NCBI RefSeq assembly: GCF_001687605.2
Contig: NZ_CP016539.2
Span: 1,580,501 to 1,644,500 of the forward strand
Reading direction: 5' to 3'
Origin: Planococcus plakortidis
GTDB lineage: Bacteria > Bacillota > Bacilli > Bacillales_A > Planococcaceae
Length of the DNA stretch: 64,000 bases
Shown here: piece after piece, positions 18,871-29,299 of the stretch
Numbering within the stretch: position 1 is the stretch's first letter
Layout: every line of letters begins with the position of its first letter
Notes under the pieces: model-generated
What the model saw: only the letters and a program-made list of their open reading frames with translations
Told to the model about the DNA's origin: nothing
Database searches by the model: none
Program-made: the position numbers and the translations under genes

Positions 18871-20118
18871 ATGGTTATGGCAGGGCGCGTGATTTTCCAT
18901 ATTGATATGAATAGTTTCTATGCATCCGTCGAACAGGCCCACAATCCGTCGCTCAAAGGAAAAGCGCTGGCGATTGCGGGGAACCCGAAAGAGCGCAAAG
19001 GCATCATCGTCACTTGCTCTTACGAAGCGAGGGCACATGGCATATACACGACGATGCAAGTGCACGAGGCGAAGAAAAAGTATCCGGGGCTCTTGCTGAT
19101 GCCGCCAAACTTCGACCGCTACCGGGAAGCGTCGCGGCAAATGTTCGAGATCTTGCGCACTTATACAGATGCCGTAGAACCAGTGTCGATCGATGAAGCG
19201 TATATCGACGTGACGGAACTATCGGCTGACCGGCACCCAGTGGATATTGCCGAAGAACTGCAGCAGCGCATATTAAAAGAGCTGGACCTGCCGTGTTCCA
19301 TCGGCATCGCGCCGAATAAATTCCTCGCCAAGACGGCATCTGATATGAAAAAACCGCTCGGCATCACCATCCTCAGGAAACGCGATATCCAGCGCATCCT
19401 ATGGCCAAGGGAAGTCATTGAAATGCACGGTATCGGGGAAAGCACCGCGAAAAAGCTCAATGGCTTGAAACTATATACCATCGGTGATTTGGCGCAGGCA
19501 CCGGAAGGCTTGATCAAGGAGAAAATGGGGAAAAACGGTGTTCGGCTGCAAGCGCGTGCCAGGGGCGAAGACAATCGCGAAGTCGATCCGGATTCGATTT
19601 ACGACCGGAAAAGCGTCGGCACCTCCACGACCTTGCCATTCGATGAGACCGATTTGGAAAGTTTGAAGAAAATCTTCCGGACTCTAAGCGCCAAAGTCGC
19701 GTCAAGGCTGCATGCGAAAAACTTGGCAGGCCCAACCGTCAGCATCCAAACGCGCAGTGCGGACTGGAAAAACCGCACGCGCAGCGTCACCTTGAACAAT
19801 ACCGTCTGGAAAGAGCAAGACATCATGGTGCAGGCGTGGCAATTGTTCGAAACGCATTGGAACGGCGAACCGCTGCGGCTTGTCGGTGTGACCGTCTCAA
19901 ACGTCGTCGACAAAGGCGACATGACCGAGCAATTATCGCTGTTCAATTTCGAGGAACATGCGAAAGATGAGCCGATCCTGGATTTGGTTGCCAGACTCGA
20001 AAGCCGTTTCGGCAAGGGGTCCGTCTCGAGAGGGATGCCGTATCATCAATCGAAGCACGACGCACAAACTAGCTTAAGCAAAGATTTTCTGAGTGACCAC
20101 GAGAGGAAGAAACGTTAA
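18871..20118 (+). CDS. dinB: DNA polymerase IV (Y family)
   Basis: Error-prone translesion polymerase. 415 residues with the catalytic metal ligands D12 (FHIDMNSFYASVE) and D108/E109 (SIDEAYIDVT), a helix-hairpin-helix region near 180-210 (EMHGIGESTAKKLNGL) and the little-finger domain to about 350. The C-terminus carries QLSLFNFEE, a QLSLF-type beta-clamp-binding peptide. Equivalent to PolYB (YqjH) by position. Its TAA overlaps rnz's ATG (TAATG). ATG 18877 is an alternative start. Confidence 0.95.
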   Translation: MVMAGRVIFHIDMNSFYASVEQAHNPSLKGKALAIAGNPKERKGIIVTCSYEARAHGIYTTMQVHEAKKKYPGLLLMPPNFDRYREASRQMFEILRTYTDAVEPVSIDEAYIDVTELSADRHPVDIAEELQQRILKELDLPCSIGIAPNKFLAKTASDMKKPLGITILRKRDIQRILWPREVIEMHGIGESTAKKLNGLKLYTIGDLAQAPEGLIKEKMGKNGVRLQARARGEDNREVDPDSIYDRKSVGTSTTLPFDETDLESLKKIFRTLSAKVASRLHAKNLAGPTVSIQTRSADWKNRTRSVTLNNTVWKEQDIMVQAWQLFETHWNGEPLRLVGVTVSNVVDKGDMTEQLSLFNFEEHAKDEPILDLVARLESRFGKGSVSRGMPYHQSKHDAQTSLSKDFLSDHERKKR

Positions 20119-21071
20119 TGCAAGTATTATTTTTAGGAACAGGGGCAGGCATGCCGTCAAAACAACGAAATACATCGGCGCTAGCCTTGAAATTGCACGA
20201 AGAGCGGGGCGCTGTCTGGTTGTTCGACTGCGGGGAAGCGGTCCAGCACCAGATCCTTGAAACGACCATCAAGCCGCGCAAAATCGAGAAGATCTTCATA
20301 ACCCATATGCACGGCGACCATATTTTCGGCTTGCCTGGGCTGTTGGGGTCGCGTTCATTCCAGGGGGGCGATGAGCCACTCGATTTGTATGGGCCGAAAG
20401 AGCTGAAGGAATACGTCGAGATGACCTTGCGCTTAAGCCGGACGCATTTGACTTACCCGATCCGTTTCCATGAAGTGAAAGAAGGCGTCATTTTTGAAGA
20501 TGACACGATGACGGTCGAAGCGGGCCTCTTGGCGCACGTCATCCCGACTTACGGCTACCGTATCGAGCAGAAACCGCTATTGCCGAAACTCGATATGGAC
20601 AAAGTGAAACAGCTTGGTGTCCCGAAAGGCCCGCTGCTGGCTAAATTGAAGTCAGGAAAAACCGTTGAGCTTGCGGATGGGCGAAAAGTGGAATCCAAAG
20701 AAGTGACCGAGCCAGCAGAACCTGGCTTTACGGTCGCCATCCTCGGCGATACGCAGTACTGCGCTAAATCGGAGGAATTATCGAAAGATGCCGATCTGGT
20801 CGTCCACGAAGCGACGTTTGATGGCGAAACGGAGAAACTCGCCAAAGAATACGGCCATTCCACCATTTTGGATGCCGCCACGGTCGCCAGCCGCGCCGGT
20901 GCCCGAAAGCTCATCGTCAATCATGTCAGTGCACGTTTTTTGCCGGATCACGAAAAACATCTGCTCAAGAACATGCGGCAAGTGCATGGCAATAGTGACA
21001 TCGCCCATGACTTCGATGAATACGGCTGGAATAAAAAAGAGCGTTTGATGGAGAAGCTCATAGAACGATGA
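20118..21071 (+). CDS. rnz: Ribonuclease Z
   Basis: tRNA 3'-processing endonuclease of the metallo-beta-lactamase fold. 317 residues. The zinc motif THMHGDHIFGLPG provides H63, H65, D67 and H68, with further ligands in VHEATFDG and NHVSARF. Overlaps dinB by one base. In B. subtilis gndA and zwf-type genes separate polYB from rnz (yqjI, yqjJ); here the two are fused into one overlapping pair. Confidence 0.95.
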   Translation: MQVLFLGTGAGMPSKQRNTSALALKLHEERGAVWLFDCGEAVQHQILETTIKPRKIEKIFITHMHGDHIFGLPGLLGSRSFQGGDEPLDLYGPKELKEYVEMTLRLSRTHLTYPIRFHEVKEGVIFEDDTMTVEAGLLAHVIPTYGYRIEQKPLLPKLDMDKVKQLGVPKGPLLAKLKSGKTVELADGRKVESKEVTEPAEPGFTVAILGDTQYCAKSEELSKDADLVVHEATFDGETEKLAKEYGHSTILDAATVASRAGARKLIVNHVSARFLPDHEKHLLKNMRQVHGNSDIAHDFDEYGWNKKERLMEKLIER

Positions 21072-21169
21072 CACAAGATGCCTCTCACGGGGCTTTCGAT
21101 ACTAGCGGATAAAAGCGGAAGGAAAGCGTAATTCATTTGCGGGAGAAAAGGTGAAAGGAAGTGTGGGGC

Positions 21170-21877
21170 ATGGATTTCCATACAGTGATGCAAGAGCTCG
21201 AAGCCTTAGGGAAAGAACGGACAAAGAAAATGTATTTGTCGAGCGGGGCGAAAGAGCCACTTTTTGGTGTCGCGACAGGCGCGATGAAGCCGATGGCGAA
21301 ACAAATTAAAACCGACCAGCCTTTAGCAGAAAAATTGTACGCGACGGGCAATTACGACGCCATGTATTTTGCCGGCATAATCGCCGATCCGAACGCCATG
21401 ACAGAAGACGATTACGATCGCTGGATGGACGGGGCTTATTTCTATATGCTGTCGGATTATGTGGTGGCGGTCACCTTGTCTGAATCCGATATTGCGCAGC
21501 AAGTGGCCGATAATTGGATCGCTTCGGGCGATGAACTTCGCATGTCTGCAGGGTGGAGCTGCTATTGCTGGCTGCTCGGCAACCGCCCGGACAATGAATT
21601 TTCGGAAGACAAAATTTCCGCCATGCTTGAAGTGGTGAAAGACACCATCCACCAATCGCCCGAACGGACGAAAGCCTCGATGAATAATTTCCTCTACACT
21701 GTCGGCATTTCCTATAGGCCGTTAAGCGATAAAGCGGTCAACACGGCAAAAGCTGTCGGTAAAGTCGAGCTCAAACGGGAAAACAAGAAACCGACACAGC
21801 TCCATGCCTATGACAGCATTCAACAAAGCTTGGAAAAGGGAAGGCTTGGATTCAAGCGTAAATATGTCAGGTGTTAA
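21170..21877 (+). CDS. AlkD-like DNA alkylation repair protein
   Basis: 235 residues, all-helical HEAT-like repeat protein of the DNA_alkylation family. Recognisable blocks are MYFAGIIADP, MSAGWSCYCWLLG and MNNFLYTVGISYRPL. AlkD glycosylases excise N3/N7-alkyl purines; this particular subfamily is less well characterised, so the activity is inferred. GTG 21161 is in frame but inside the AAAGGAAG region; ATG 21170, ten bases downstream of it, is chosen. Monocistronic, with a terminator about 170 bases on. Confidence 0.8.
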   Translation: MDFHTVMQELEALGKERTKKMYLSSGAKEPLFGVATGAMKPMAKQIKTDQPLAEKLYATGNYDAMYFAGIIADPNAMTEDDYDRWMDGAYFYMLSDYVVAVTLSESDIAQQVADNWIASGDELRMSAGWSCYCWLLGNRPDNEFSEDKISAMLEVVKDTIHQSPERTKASMNNFLYTVGISYRPLSDKAVNTAKAVGKVELKRENKKPTQLHAYDSIQQSLEKGRLGFKRKYVRC

Positions 21878-22041
21878 ATTCGGGAATATGGTTTCCAGGT
21901 AAATTAATGCGAGGGCATTTAAAGTATAATGGGCGACAATTAGACATTTAACAAAACGACAAAACGAAGTCAAATAAATCCGCCATTTCAGATCAATAAG
22001 TGAAAAAAGGCAAGAGGCAGAAATTCATATCAACCGTTCAG

Positions 22042-22083
22042 AAAACCCGAAATGGCTTTAATAAAGCTACTTCGGGTTTTCTT
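22042..22083 (+). terminator. Intrinsic terminator
   Basis: AAAACCCGAAATGGCTTT pairs imperfectly with AAAGCTACTTCGGGTTTT; T run at the end. It lies 165 bases after the AlkD-like gene. The rest of 21878-22723 holds no gene I can support. Confidence 0.75.
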
Positions 22084-22723
22084 TGTAATCAGTTGCAGCG
22101 CATATTAATTTCGAATTGAATAACTGTTATTCCACATTTTTTTAGACGATTTTCAATTTTAAAAAGGCAGGCGGAGGTGCGGTGAACCGATGCGCCTTAT
22201 TTATTCACCGATATTCAAACCACCCCCTTATGTCCGTTTTTTTATTTATTCACTTTTATTCAAAAGGGCGACGGGATATAGTGCTCCTGTTCCTGTCCAG
22301 TTAAACAGAGCGAGTTATGGCGTGCAGCTCTCCATTCAGCAAACAAGTAAAATCCAGGTTCCCGCAGAGTTTCTGATTGCAAATGACTTCGATCGAATTC
22401 GGATCGGGACCTCATTTTGCTTAGATCTGAATTCAGTGAATAAGTGAGTGGTTAATGTTTATTTGTGTAAATGAGTCATCATCAATTCATCACCATTTTT
22501 TATAAAGAGGGGCGCCATTGAATCGATTTTAGTAAATCTATTCATCTGGGTCGAGCTGGATTGATGCTTAAGTGAATAGTCAAAGACGCGGCTTTCAAAT
22601 TGCCAAGTTATACGAAGCTTGTTATATTCTTGCATTTAATCGATGATTATTTCTGAGGCGACCGGCAAGCGTATGAGGGAGCTGGCTTCCATCATACGGC
22701 GATACATTTCGAGGAGGGAAGAC

Positions 22724-22807
22724 GTGCCAAAAGCCAGCGAATCTACCGCATCTCTCATGGAATGCTGCCGTTTAATCAAGCAGCCGCAGGGTACATGTGA
22801 AGCATAG
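22724..22807 (+). CDS. Possible 27-residue leader peptide
   Basis: GTG 22724 follows a perfect GAGGAGGG site by five bases and opens a 27-codon frame (starts VPKASESTAS, contains ECC and a final C). It ends 34 bases before the DUF421 start. Function unknown. The ribosome site is the only strong evidence; it could be the 5' remnant of a longer gene or a leader controlling the next one. Confidence 0.3.
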   Translation: MPKASESTASLMECCRLIKQPQGTCEA

Positions 22808-22841
22808 AAAAAATCTTCTTGAAAAGGAAGGCGGAGTTGAA

Positions 22842-23357
22842 ATGCTAGATACGATTTTATTCGATGGATGGAAAAGCGTCCTGCGCATCGCTATCATGTC
22901 TTTGTTGGCATATCCTTTTTTGATCGTTCTTTTGAGGAATTTCGGAAAACGCAGTTTAACCAATATTAATATTTTCGACTTTATCATCACCGTGACATAT
23001 GGGGCGACATTAGGCAGTGTTATCACCAGCGATAAAGTTTCCTTCGCTGACGGCGCAATGGTCTTATTCATGCTCAGCTTGATGCAATATATCGTTTCGA
23101 AACTATCGGTGAACTCCAAAAACTTCGCCCAATTGATCAAAGCCCACCCGTGTTTCATCTATCGCAACGGGGAATTCATTGAAGAAAACATGCAAAAATA
23201 TCGCATCCGTAAAAACGACGTGCGCGGAAAAGTTCGCCAACAAGGCTTGAGTTCTTTCGAACAAGTGGAAGCGATTGTGCTCGAGGGCGATGGTTCAGTA
23301 TCCATTATCAGAAAAGAGGAAGGCCTGTCACAGGATGCATTGGAAAATGTCAGGTGA
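22842..23357 (+). CDS. DUF421 (YetF-type) membrane protein
   Basis: 171 residues. Three hydrophobic segments (about 13-32, 43-62, 68-87) precede a soluble domain with the DUF421 blocks INIFDFIITVTYGATLGS, PCFIYRNGEF and VRQQGLSSFEQVEA. The family has the YetF/YkjA/YrbG layout; its function is unknown and some members affect spore germination. GTG 22797 is in frame but ATG 22842, after GGAAGGCGGAG, is the better start. A terminator follows. Confidence 0.88.
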   Translation: MLDTILFDGWKSVLRIAIMSLLAYPFLIVLLRNFGKRSLTNINIFDFIITVTYGATLGSVITSDKVSFADGAMVLFMLSLMQYIVSKLSVNSKNFAQLIKAHPCFIYRNGEFIEENMQKYRIRKNDVRGKVRQQGLSSFEQVEAIVLEGDGSVSIIRKEEGLSQDALENVR

Positions 23358-23387
23358 AATCACAGTATTCCTCAAATAAATGAAGCA

Positions 23388-23417
23388 AGGGCTGTCCGTT
23401 CTAGGCAGCCCTTTTTG
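23388..23417 (+). terminator. Intrinsic terminator after the DUF421 gene
   Basis: AGGGCTGTCC and GGCAGCCCT stem followed by five T. Confidence 0.88.
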
Positions 23418-23596
23418 AAAGCAAGTATATGGGCATAATAAACGCCACTATTGCTGAAAATTATGATCCTTTTGCGGAAAATATCAAATATTTCCCCGGA
23501 TGATGAAATAGCGAAGCTCTGCAGATGGTAACGCTTTCTTCGTCTGTTCTTTATGGCTGTCCCTATCTGAAATGATAAAAAAGGGGAAAAATGGAT

Positions 23597-23625
23597 TTGT
23601 GCGCAAGTGAAACAGTTTGTATAAT
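23597..23625 (+). promoter_or_regulatory. Sigma-A-type promoter of gdhA
   Basis: TTGTGC at 23597-23602, 17-base spacer, consensus TATAAT at 23620-23625; 77 bases before the gdhA start. Confidence 0.7.
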
Positions 23626-23696
23626 GAAGTTAAAATATTTAAAAAAATGCATTATTATACGTGCTTTTCATTTTGATGGATTGAAGAAAGGGTTGA

Positions 23697-25085
<1,389 letters not shown>

Positions 25086-25172
25086 GTGGACGGGTTGCCT
25101 GCCAGACCATCACAAAAGAGTTTGCCAGGAAAAAAAGAAGCAAGGTTTCAAATTAATAAGGTGTCCGAGAGC

Positions 25173-25217
25173 AAGAGGAAGCGCTGAGACATCCAGCGCT
25201 TCCTCTTATATGTTTTC
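25173..25217 (+). terminator. Intrinsic terminator after gdhA
   Basis: AAGAGGAAGCGCTG pairs perfectly with CAGCGCTTCCTCTT; TTTTCTT lies downstream. Confidence 0.85.
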
Positions 25218-25369
25218 TTAAAAAAATATATTCTATCCCCATCTATGTCTTTCATCCTGCTTGAAGCCATTTTTGAAAAAGCTGGAATTTATATTTGTGT
25301 AGAAGGGTAGAAGCTGTAAAAATATCCCTAGGTATTATTTTTCAAAATACAAAATAGTCTAATAACTTA

Positions 25370-25398
25370 TTGATTGTCTAAATTTCCTTCGGTATACT
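25370..25398 (+). promoter_or_regulatory. Promoter of the neutral protease gene
   Basis: TTGATT at 25370-25375, 17-base spacer, TATACT at 25393-25398; the TTG start codon is 31 bases further on. Confidence 0.7.
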
Positions 25399-25428
25399 AA
25401 ATTTCATCAAAGTCGAGGAGGAAAAAAT

Positions 25429-27069
25429 TTGAAGAAAAAATATATTGTCCCTGTCATTTTATCATCTGCTCTTGTCGCCAGTTCGTTCACCGCCTCTACC
25501 GCCCTGGCAAATAGCCAACAAGGCAATGGATCTCCTGATAAAAGCTGGAATGAAAACGCCAATGTCCCGGTCTTCGTCAAGGAGAAAATCGCCGAGAAGC
25601 GGGCTTCAAGCAATGCAGCCAATGCACTGGATTACCTAGCGGAAAATGAAGGCAAGACCGGCCTGAAAAATCCCAAGCAAAACTTACAGCAAAAAGAGGT
25701 CGAAAAGGATGCGCTTGGCATGACGCATGTCCGCTTTAACCAGGCTGTCAACGGCGTGCCGGTAGAAGGCGCGGAAGTGGTCGTCCATTATAATGCACAA
25801 GATGAACTGGTTTCGGTCAACGGTGGCCATTTCCCGGAAGCCGCCTCGAACAATATCGACACGACGCCAGATGTGAGCGTCATGAAGGCTGTCCAGACAG
25901 CGAAAGCCGCAGTCGAAGCCCCGGAAAAACTTGAGTACAATCCGGAATCGGAAGTGGTCGTCTATCCATTCGACGGTGAAAATCATTTAGCTTATAAAGT
26001 CAATGTCAATTTCCTTGGGGATAAGCCCGGCAACTGGTTTGTCTTTGTGGATGCGAAAAATGGCGAAGTGATCGACCAATACAACGCAATCATGCACGCC
26101 GAAGACATCCATCAATCCGTCGGTACGGGTGTCCTTGGCGAGCAGCGCAAGATCCACACAACGAAGAGCAAAGAAGCGCGTGGCGGCACGACATTCAGCT
26201 TATCCGACGAGTCCCATGAAGGCTTGGAGGGCATCTATACTTTCGATGCAAACGATGGCGAAATCATGACGAACCACAGCGCATCGTGGAAAGACGAATA
26301 CTTACACGCCGGAGTGGATGCGCATTACAACTCTGAACAGGTCTATGAATATTTTCATGACGAACACGATCGCAATTCCCTCGATGATGAGGGCATGGCC
26401 ATCATTTCCTATGTCCATTACGGCGACAGCTACAATAACGCGTTCTGGAATGGCCGTCACATGACTTACGGGGACGGGGACGGCTCGTTCATGGTGCCGT
26501 TATCTGCTGGACTTGATGTCGCTGCACACGAAATGACGCACGGAGTAATCTCCAACTCGGCAAATCTCCAGTACCGTTTTGAATCCGGTGCATTGAATGA
26601 ATCCTTTGCAGATATTTTCGGGGCATTGGTGGATGCCGATGATTGGGAAGTTGGGGAAGACATCATGGGGCCTGACGCCAAAGCGGACGGCCGGGAATCG
26701 TTGCGCAGCTTGAGCGACCCAAGCAAATACCCTGTCAAGGCGGATTATATCCCGTATGGCAACGGGGAAGGCAATTACCCTTCGCATATGGACGAATTCT
26801 ATGACTTGCCGAGAAACCTCGACAACGGCGGTGTGCATATCAATTCATCCATCACCAACCACGCCGCGTACTTGATCGGCGAAGAAATCGGCAAGGAAAA
26901 ACTCGGCCAGATCTTCTACCGTGCATTGACGGTCTATCTGACGCCCACCTCCAACTTCAGCGAAGCCCGCAAGCTGATCGTCCAATCGGCGGCTGATATC
27001 TACGGGGAAGGCAGTGCAGAAGAACAAGCCACGGCGAACGGATTTGACGAAGTAGGCATTTACGAATAA
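25429..27069 (+). CDS. Extracellular neutral metalloprotease (M4, thermolysin/bacillolysin family)
   Basis: Secreted zinc endopeptidase. 546 residues: signal peptide about 1-27 ending ALA, an FTP and PepSY propeptide (about 60-210), then the M4 catalytic domain. Zinc and catalytic residues are H367, E368, H371 (HEMTH) and E391 (NESFAD), the same 20-residue spacing as thermolysin; the proton-donor histidine is in NGGVHINSSITNHAAY. Start is TTG 25429 after GAGGAGG. Monocistronic, promoter and terminator visible. Likely supplies peptides to the catabolic genes (inference). Confidence 0.96.
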   Translation: MKKKYIVPVILSSALVASSFTASTALANSQQGNGSPDKSWNENANVPVFVKEKIAEKRASSNAANALDYLAENEGKTGLKNPKQNLQQKEVEKDALGMTHVRFNQAVNGVPVEGAEVVVHYNAQDELVSVNGGHFPEAASNNIDTTPDVSVMKAVQTAKAAVEAPEKLEYNPESEVVVYPFDGENHLAYKVNVNFLGDKPGNWFVFVDAKNGEVIDQYNAIMHAEDIHQSVGTGVLGEQRKIHTTKSKEARGGTTFSLSDESHEGLEGIYTFDANDGEIMTNHSASWKDEYLHAGVDAHYNSEQVYEYFHDEHDRNSLDDEGMAIISYVHYGDSYNNAFWNGRHMTYGDGDGSFMVPLSAGLDVAAHEMTHGVISNSANLQYRFESGALNESFADIFGALVDADDWEVGEDIMGPDAKADGRESLRSLSDPSKYPVKADYIPYGNGEGNYPSHMDEFYDLPRNLDNGGVHINSSITNHAAYLIGEEIGKEKLGQIFYRALTVYLTPTSNFSEARKLIVQSAADIYGEGSAEEQATANGFDEVGIYE

Positions 27070-27076
27070 GGATTTT

Positions 27077-27125
27077 AAAACCGCTGGCAAAAATGTCTAA
27101 TTAAACACTTTTGCCAGCGGTTTTC
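27077..27125 (+). terminator. Intrinsic terminator after the protease gene
   Basis: AAAACCGCTGGCAAAA pairs perfectly with TTTTGCCAGCGGTTTT. Confidence 0.92.
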
Positions 27126-27261
27126 ATTAATCGAAATTAAAGAGGGAGATTAAAATAATTTGAACATATTCAAGGGAAATAAACACTTACTCTATCAAAA
27201 CTTCTTTACACAGAATGACAATAATTTAATGGAATTCAATAAAGCGTGAAGTGATAACGAA

Positions 27262-27693
27262 ATGACAAATCAAAAATATAAAAAGAAAAGCGGATCAAAA
27301 ACTGGCTGGCTTACTAAGGAAATCATGAAAGACTTGTCTGATTCGTATATGGAACCCTATAGGCATGTGCAGAAACTGAAGTCCGATGAGTTGGATCCTT
27401 CAACCATCCGCATATTCCACCACGTCGAGAAATACCAAAGATTTTACCGCATCATTTTTTCGAAATATGTACCGATGGCGTATTATTACTTGTTGTTCGA
27501 TCAAGTAAATCAATTATTGAATCAGGATATTGATCAAAAACATCAGTCGTACAATACGAATATGTTCAGTGCCTATCAAGCGAATGCCATATTGGGAATG
27601 ATCATCGAATGGCATCGGCAGGACTTTCAACAAACCGCTGCTGAGATGAACGAGTTATTGGTAGAAATTCTGAACTCCCATGATCACCAATAA
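27262..27693 (+). CDS. Stand-alone TetR C-terminal-domain-like protein
   Basis: 143 residues. Residues about 45-140 resemble the C-terminal ligand/dimer domain of TetR regulators (pattern FHHVEKYQRFYRIIFSK, then LLFDQVNQLL). The N-terminus is a Lys-rich segment, not a helix-turn-helix, and the 190 bases upstream encode none. It may be a naturally HTH-less anti-repressor-like protein or a gene that lost its 5' end. The ribosome site (GAAGTGA) is weak. Preceded and followed by terminators. Confidence 0.55.
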   Translation: MTNQKYKKKSGSKTGWLTKEIMKDLSDSYMEPYRHVQKLKSDELDPSTIRIFHHVEKYQRFYRIIFSKYVPMAYYYLLFDQVNQLLNQDIDQKHQSYNTNMFSAYQANAILGMIIEWHRQDFQQTAAEMNELLVEILNSHDHQ

Positions 27694-27724
27694 AAGTGCT
27701 AGGACGACAGCTGGGTAATGGATA

Positions 27725-27766
27725 GAAAAAGGGACGATCCTGTAACGCCAGGAACGTCCCTTTTTC
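27725..27766. terminator. Bidirectional intrinsic terminator
   Basis: AAAAAGGGACG and CGTCCCTTTTT flank a GATCCTG/CAGGA inner stem. It serves the TetR-like gene and could serve a minus-strand remnant ending at 27765. Confidence 0.85.
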
Positions 27767-27893
27767 ATCGTAATGAGTGCAGTTGGAGCCAATGCACCGA
27801 CTTTTGCTTATGGCCCTGAATCAACGCGCCCATCTTCTCGAGTTGTTCATATGCTTCCGCATAGACCTCACCCGTTGGCAAATTCCCTCATTG
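27765..27893 (-). pseudogene. C-terminal gene remnant, product not recognised
   Basis: The minus strand reads an open 35-40-codon tail, PTGEVYAEAYEQLEKMGALI then QGHKQKSVHWLQLHS, ending exactly at the terminator. It has natural amphipathic composition but no start codon or ribosome site, and upstream frames are blocked. Read as the tail of a deleted gene; product unknown. Confidence 0.3.
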
Positions 27894-27974
27894 TATCTCC
27901 GCCAATTTCCAGCTAATGTATAGTATAAAGAACATTCTATTTTAACCAAATACTCCATAAAAGGGGAGATATGC

Positions 27975-28415
27975 TTGATCATCAGAAAAGCGAAGCAAAG
28001 TGAACTGGAACAGGTCATCTCCTTATCACCTCAGGCTATTTACGATGGGACGCTGGGTGAAGTGATGCCTTCCGGGGAGAAAGTCAAAAGCCTGGTGAAT
28101 CCTTTGTTGGATAAAGGCGGCTTTTATTTTATCGCAGTTGAAAATGATGAAATCCTTGGTTGGGTTCTAGTAGGTACCACAAAAGACCAGTTTACTGAAA
28201 AGCCGAGCGGGTTTATTTACGAATTGTATCTCCGACAACAATATCGTGGCAAAGGATATTCAAAACGTTTGATGGATACGGCCATAGAGCATTTTCAAGC
28301 GGAAGGGCTTACAGAAATCCGGTTAAGTGCGAAAGTGGACAATCCAGCTGTACGTATGTATGAGATTATGGGATTTACAACGCGGACTGTTAGCATGAGC
28401 TTGAATATAGAATGA
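27975..28415 (+). CDS. GNAT-family N-acetyltransferase
   Basis: 146 residues, complete GNAT fold: acetyl-CoA loop in RQQYRGKGYSKRLM (R/Q-x-x-G-x-G/A type) at about 93-106 and the C-terminal VDNPAVRMYEIMGF block. Substrate unknown. Start is TTG 27975, six bases after AAGGGGAG; ATG 27971 is out of frame and stops after ten codons. Stands alone, opposite the small DUF4083-like gene. Confidence 0.85.
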   Translation: MIIRKAKQSELEQVISLSPQAIYDGTLGEVMPSGEKVKSLVNPLLDKGGFYFIAVENDEILGWVLVGTTKDQFTEKPSGFIYELYLRQQYRGKGYSKRLMDTAIEHFQAEGLTEIRLSAKVDNPAVRMYEIMGFTTRTVSMSLNIE

Positions 28416-28455
28416 AAAAGAGCGCAGAAGAAATGCTGACCTTCTACACTCTTTC
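28415..28455 (-). terminator. Intrinsic terminator of the DUF4083-like gene
   Basis: On the minus strand AAAGAGTGTAGAAG pairs with CTTCTGCGCTCTTT (two wobble pairs), followed by five T. It also abuts the end of the GNAT gene on the plus strand. Confidence 0.75.
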
Positions 28456-28477
28456 AATCCTACACTTCAATTTTAGA

Positions 28478-28591
28478 TTAAGATCGGCTTACTTTTTTAA
28501 TGAGAAATCGGATTACCATAAGCAATACCATAAAAAATATAAAGGTAAAAATTATATCTCCCCAGTTAAGAAATTCTAAAGACTCCATCAT
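28478..28591 (-). CDS. Small single-pass membrane protein, DUF4083-like
   Basis: 37 residues: MMESLEFLNWGDIIF, a hydrophobic stretch to about residue 30, then a basic tail IKKVSRS. The GDIIF start and size recall DUF4083 proteins of Bacilli (from memory). A perfect GAGGAG at 28598-28603 is six bases from ATG 28591 and a terminator follows its stop, so it is very likely a real gene. Function unknown; N-out/C-in topology expected from the positive tail. Confidence 0.7.
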   Translation of the reverse strand: MMESLEFLNWGDIIFTFIFFMVLLMVIRFLIKKVSRS

Positions 28592-28712
28592 TATTCGCTC
28601 CTCAGTATGTGTATATCTGTATAACTATACTCATAAAACAAGAAATGGTTTCATTTTTTACAAACAAAATACATAAGTGTTCACTAAGCTCCTAATGAAA
28701 AGGGGGATCACC

Positions 28713-29299
28713 ATGAAAATTGAAGGCCACTTAAAAGCCTTGCCGACATTCGAAACCGAACGTCTGCTACTAAGAAAAGTAATACGGCACGACCTGGATG
28801 ATGTTTTCGAATTCTCATCCGATCCTGAAGTAGCGAACCGCATGACGTGGGAGAAGAACGATTCAAAAGAGGAAACCTTGTCCAATTTCCTGCATCCGAC
28901 TATGGATGGATATAAAGATGGCCAGAGCGGTGTATGGGCGATTGTTTATAAAGAGAGCGAGAAGTCATCGGTACCTGCTCGTTAGTTGGGTGGTCAAATG
29001 AACATCAAAAAGCAGAAATAGGCTTTGTGTTGAACCGGAATTTTTGGGGAGCGGGAATCGCGACAGAAGCATTGCGGGAAGTTCTTGCTTACGGTTTTGA
29101 CGTGCTTCAGTTTAACCGTATCGAAGGCGGCTGCGATATAGACAATATCGGTTCCGAAAAAGTCATGACAAAAGCCGGTATGGCCTTTTAAGGAGTATTA
29201 AGGAAGAATGAACGCATCAAAGGCGAATTCTGGGATACGAAAATCTTTTCGATTTTAAAAAGCGAATTTGATTCTATGAGCAGAGGAGGTGGACAATAG
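28713..29299 (+). pseudogene. Broken GNAT (RimJ/RimL-type) acetyltransferase
   Basis: ATG 28713 after AAGGGGG starts a normal RimJ-type N-terminus (ETERLLLRKVIRHDLDDVF). Near 28962 one base is lost (GAGAAGTC where GAGAAGGTC would continue VIGTCSLVGW), giving a stop at 28985. The downstream frame continues GFVLNRNFWGAGIATEAL to 29188, then TAA at 29189-29191 replaces what is usually Glu in GMxFEGVLRKNERI; the frame then runs to TAG 29299. Two independent lesions, so inactive. Confidence 0.85.

Noticed and set aside
22190-22447. 85-codon frame after GGAGGTG
   Set aside because: Composition and residue pattern look non-coding, no family is recognisable and the spacing from the ribosome site is long.
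27160-27249. TTG-started 29-codon frame upstream of the TetR-like gene, considered as the missing HTH
   Set aside because: The translation has no helix-turn-helix pattern, is in a different frame, and the ribosome site is poorly spaced.
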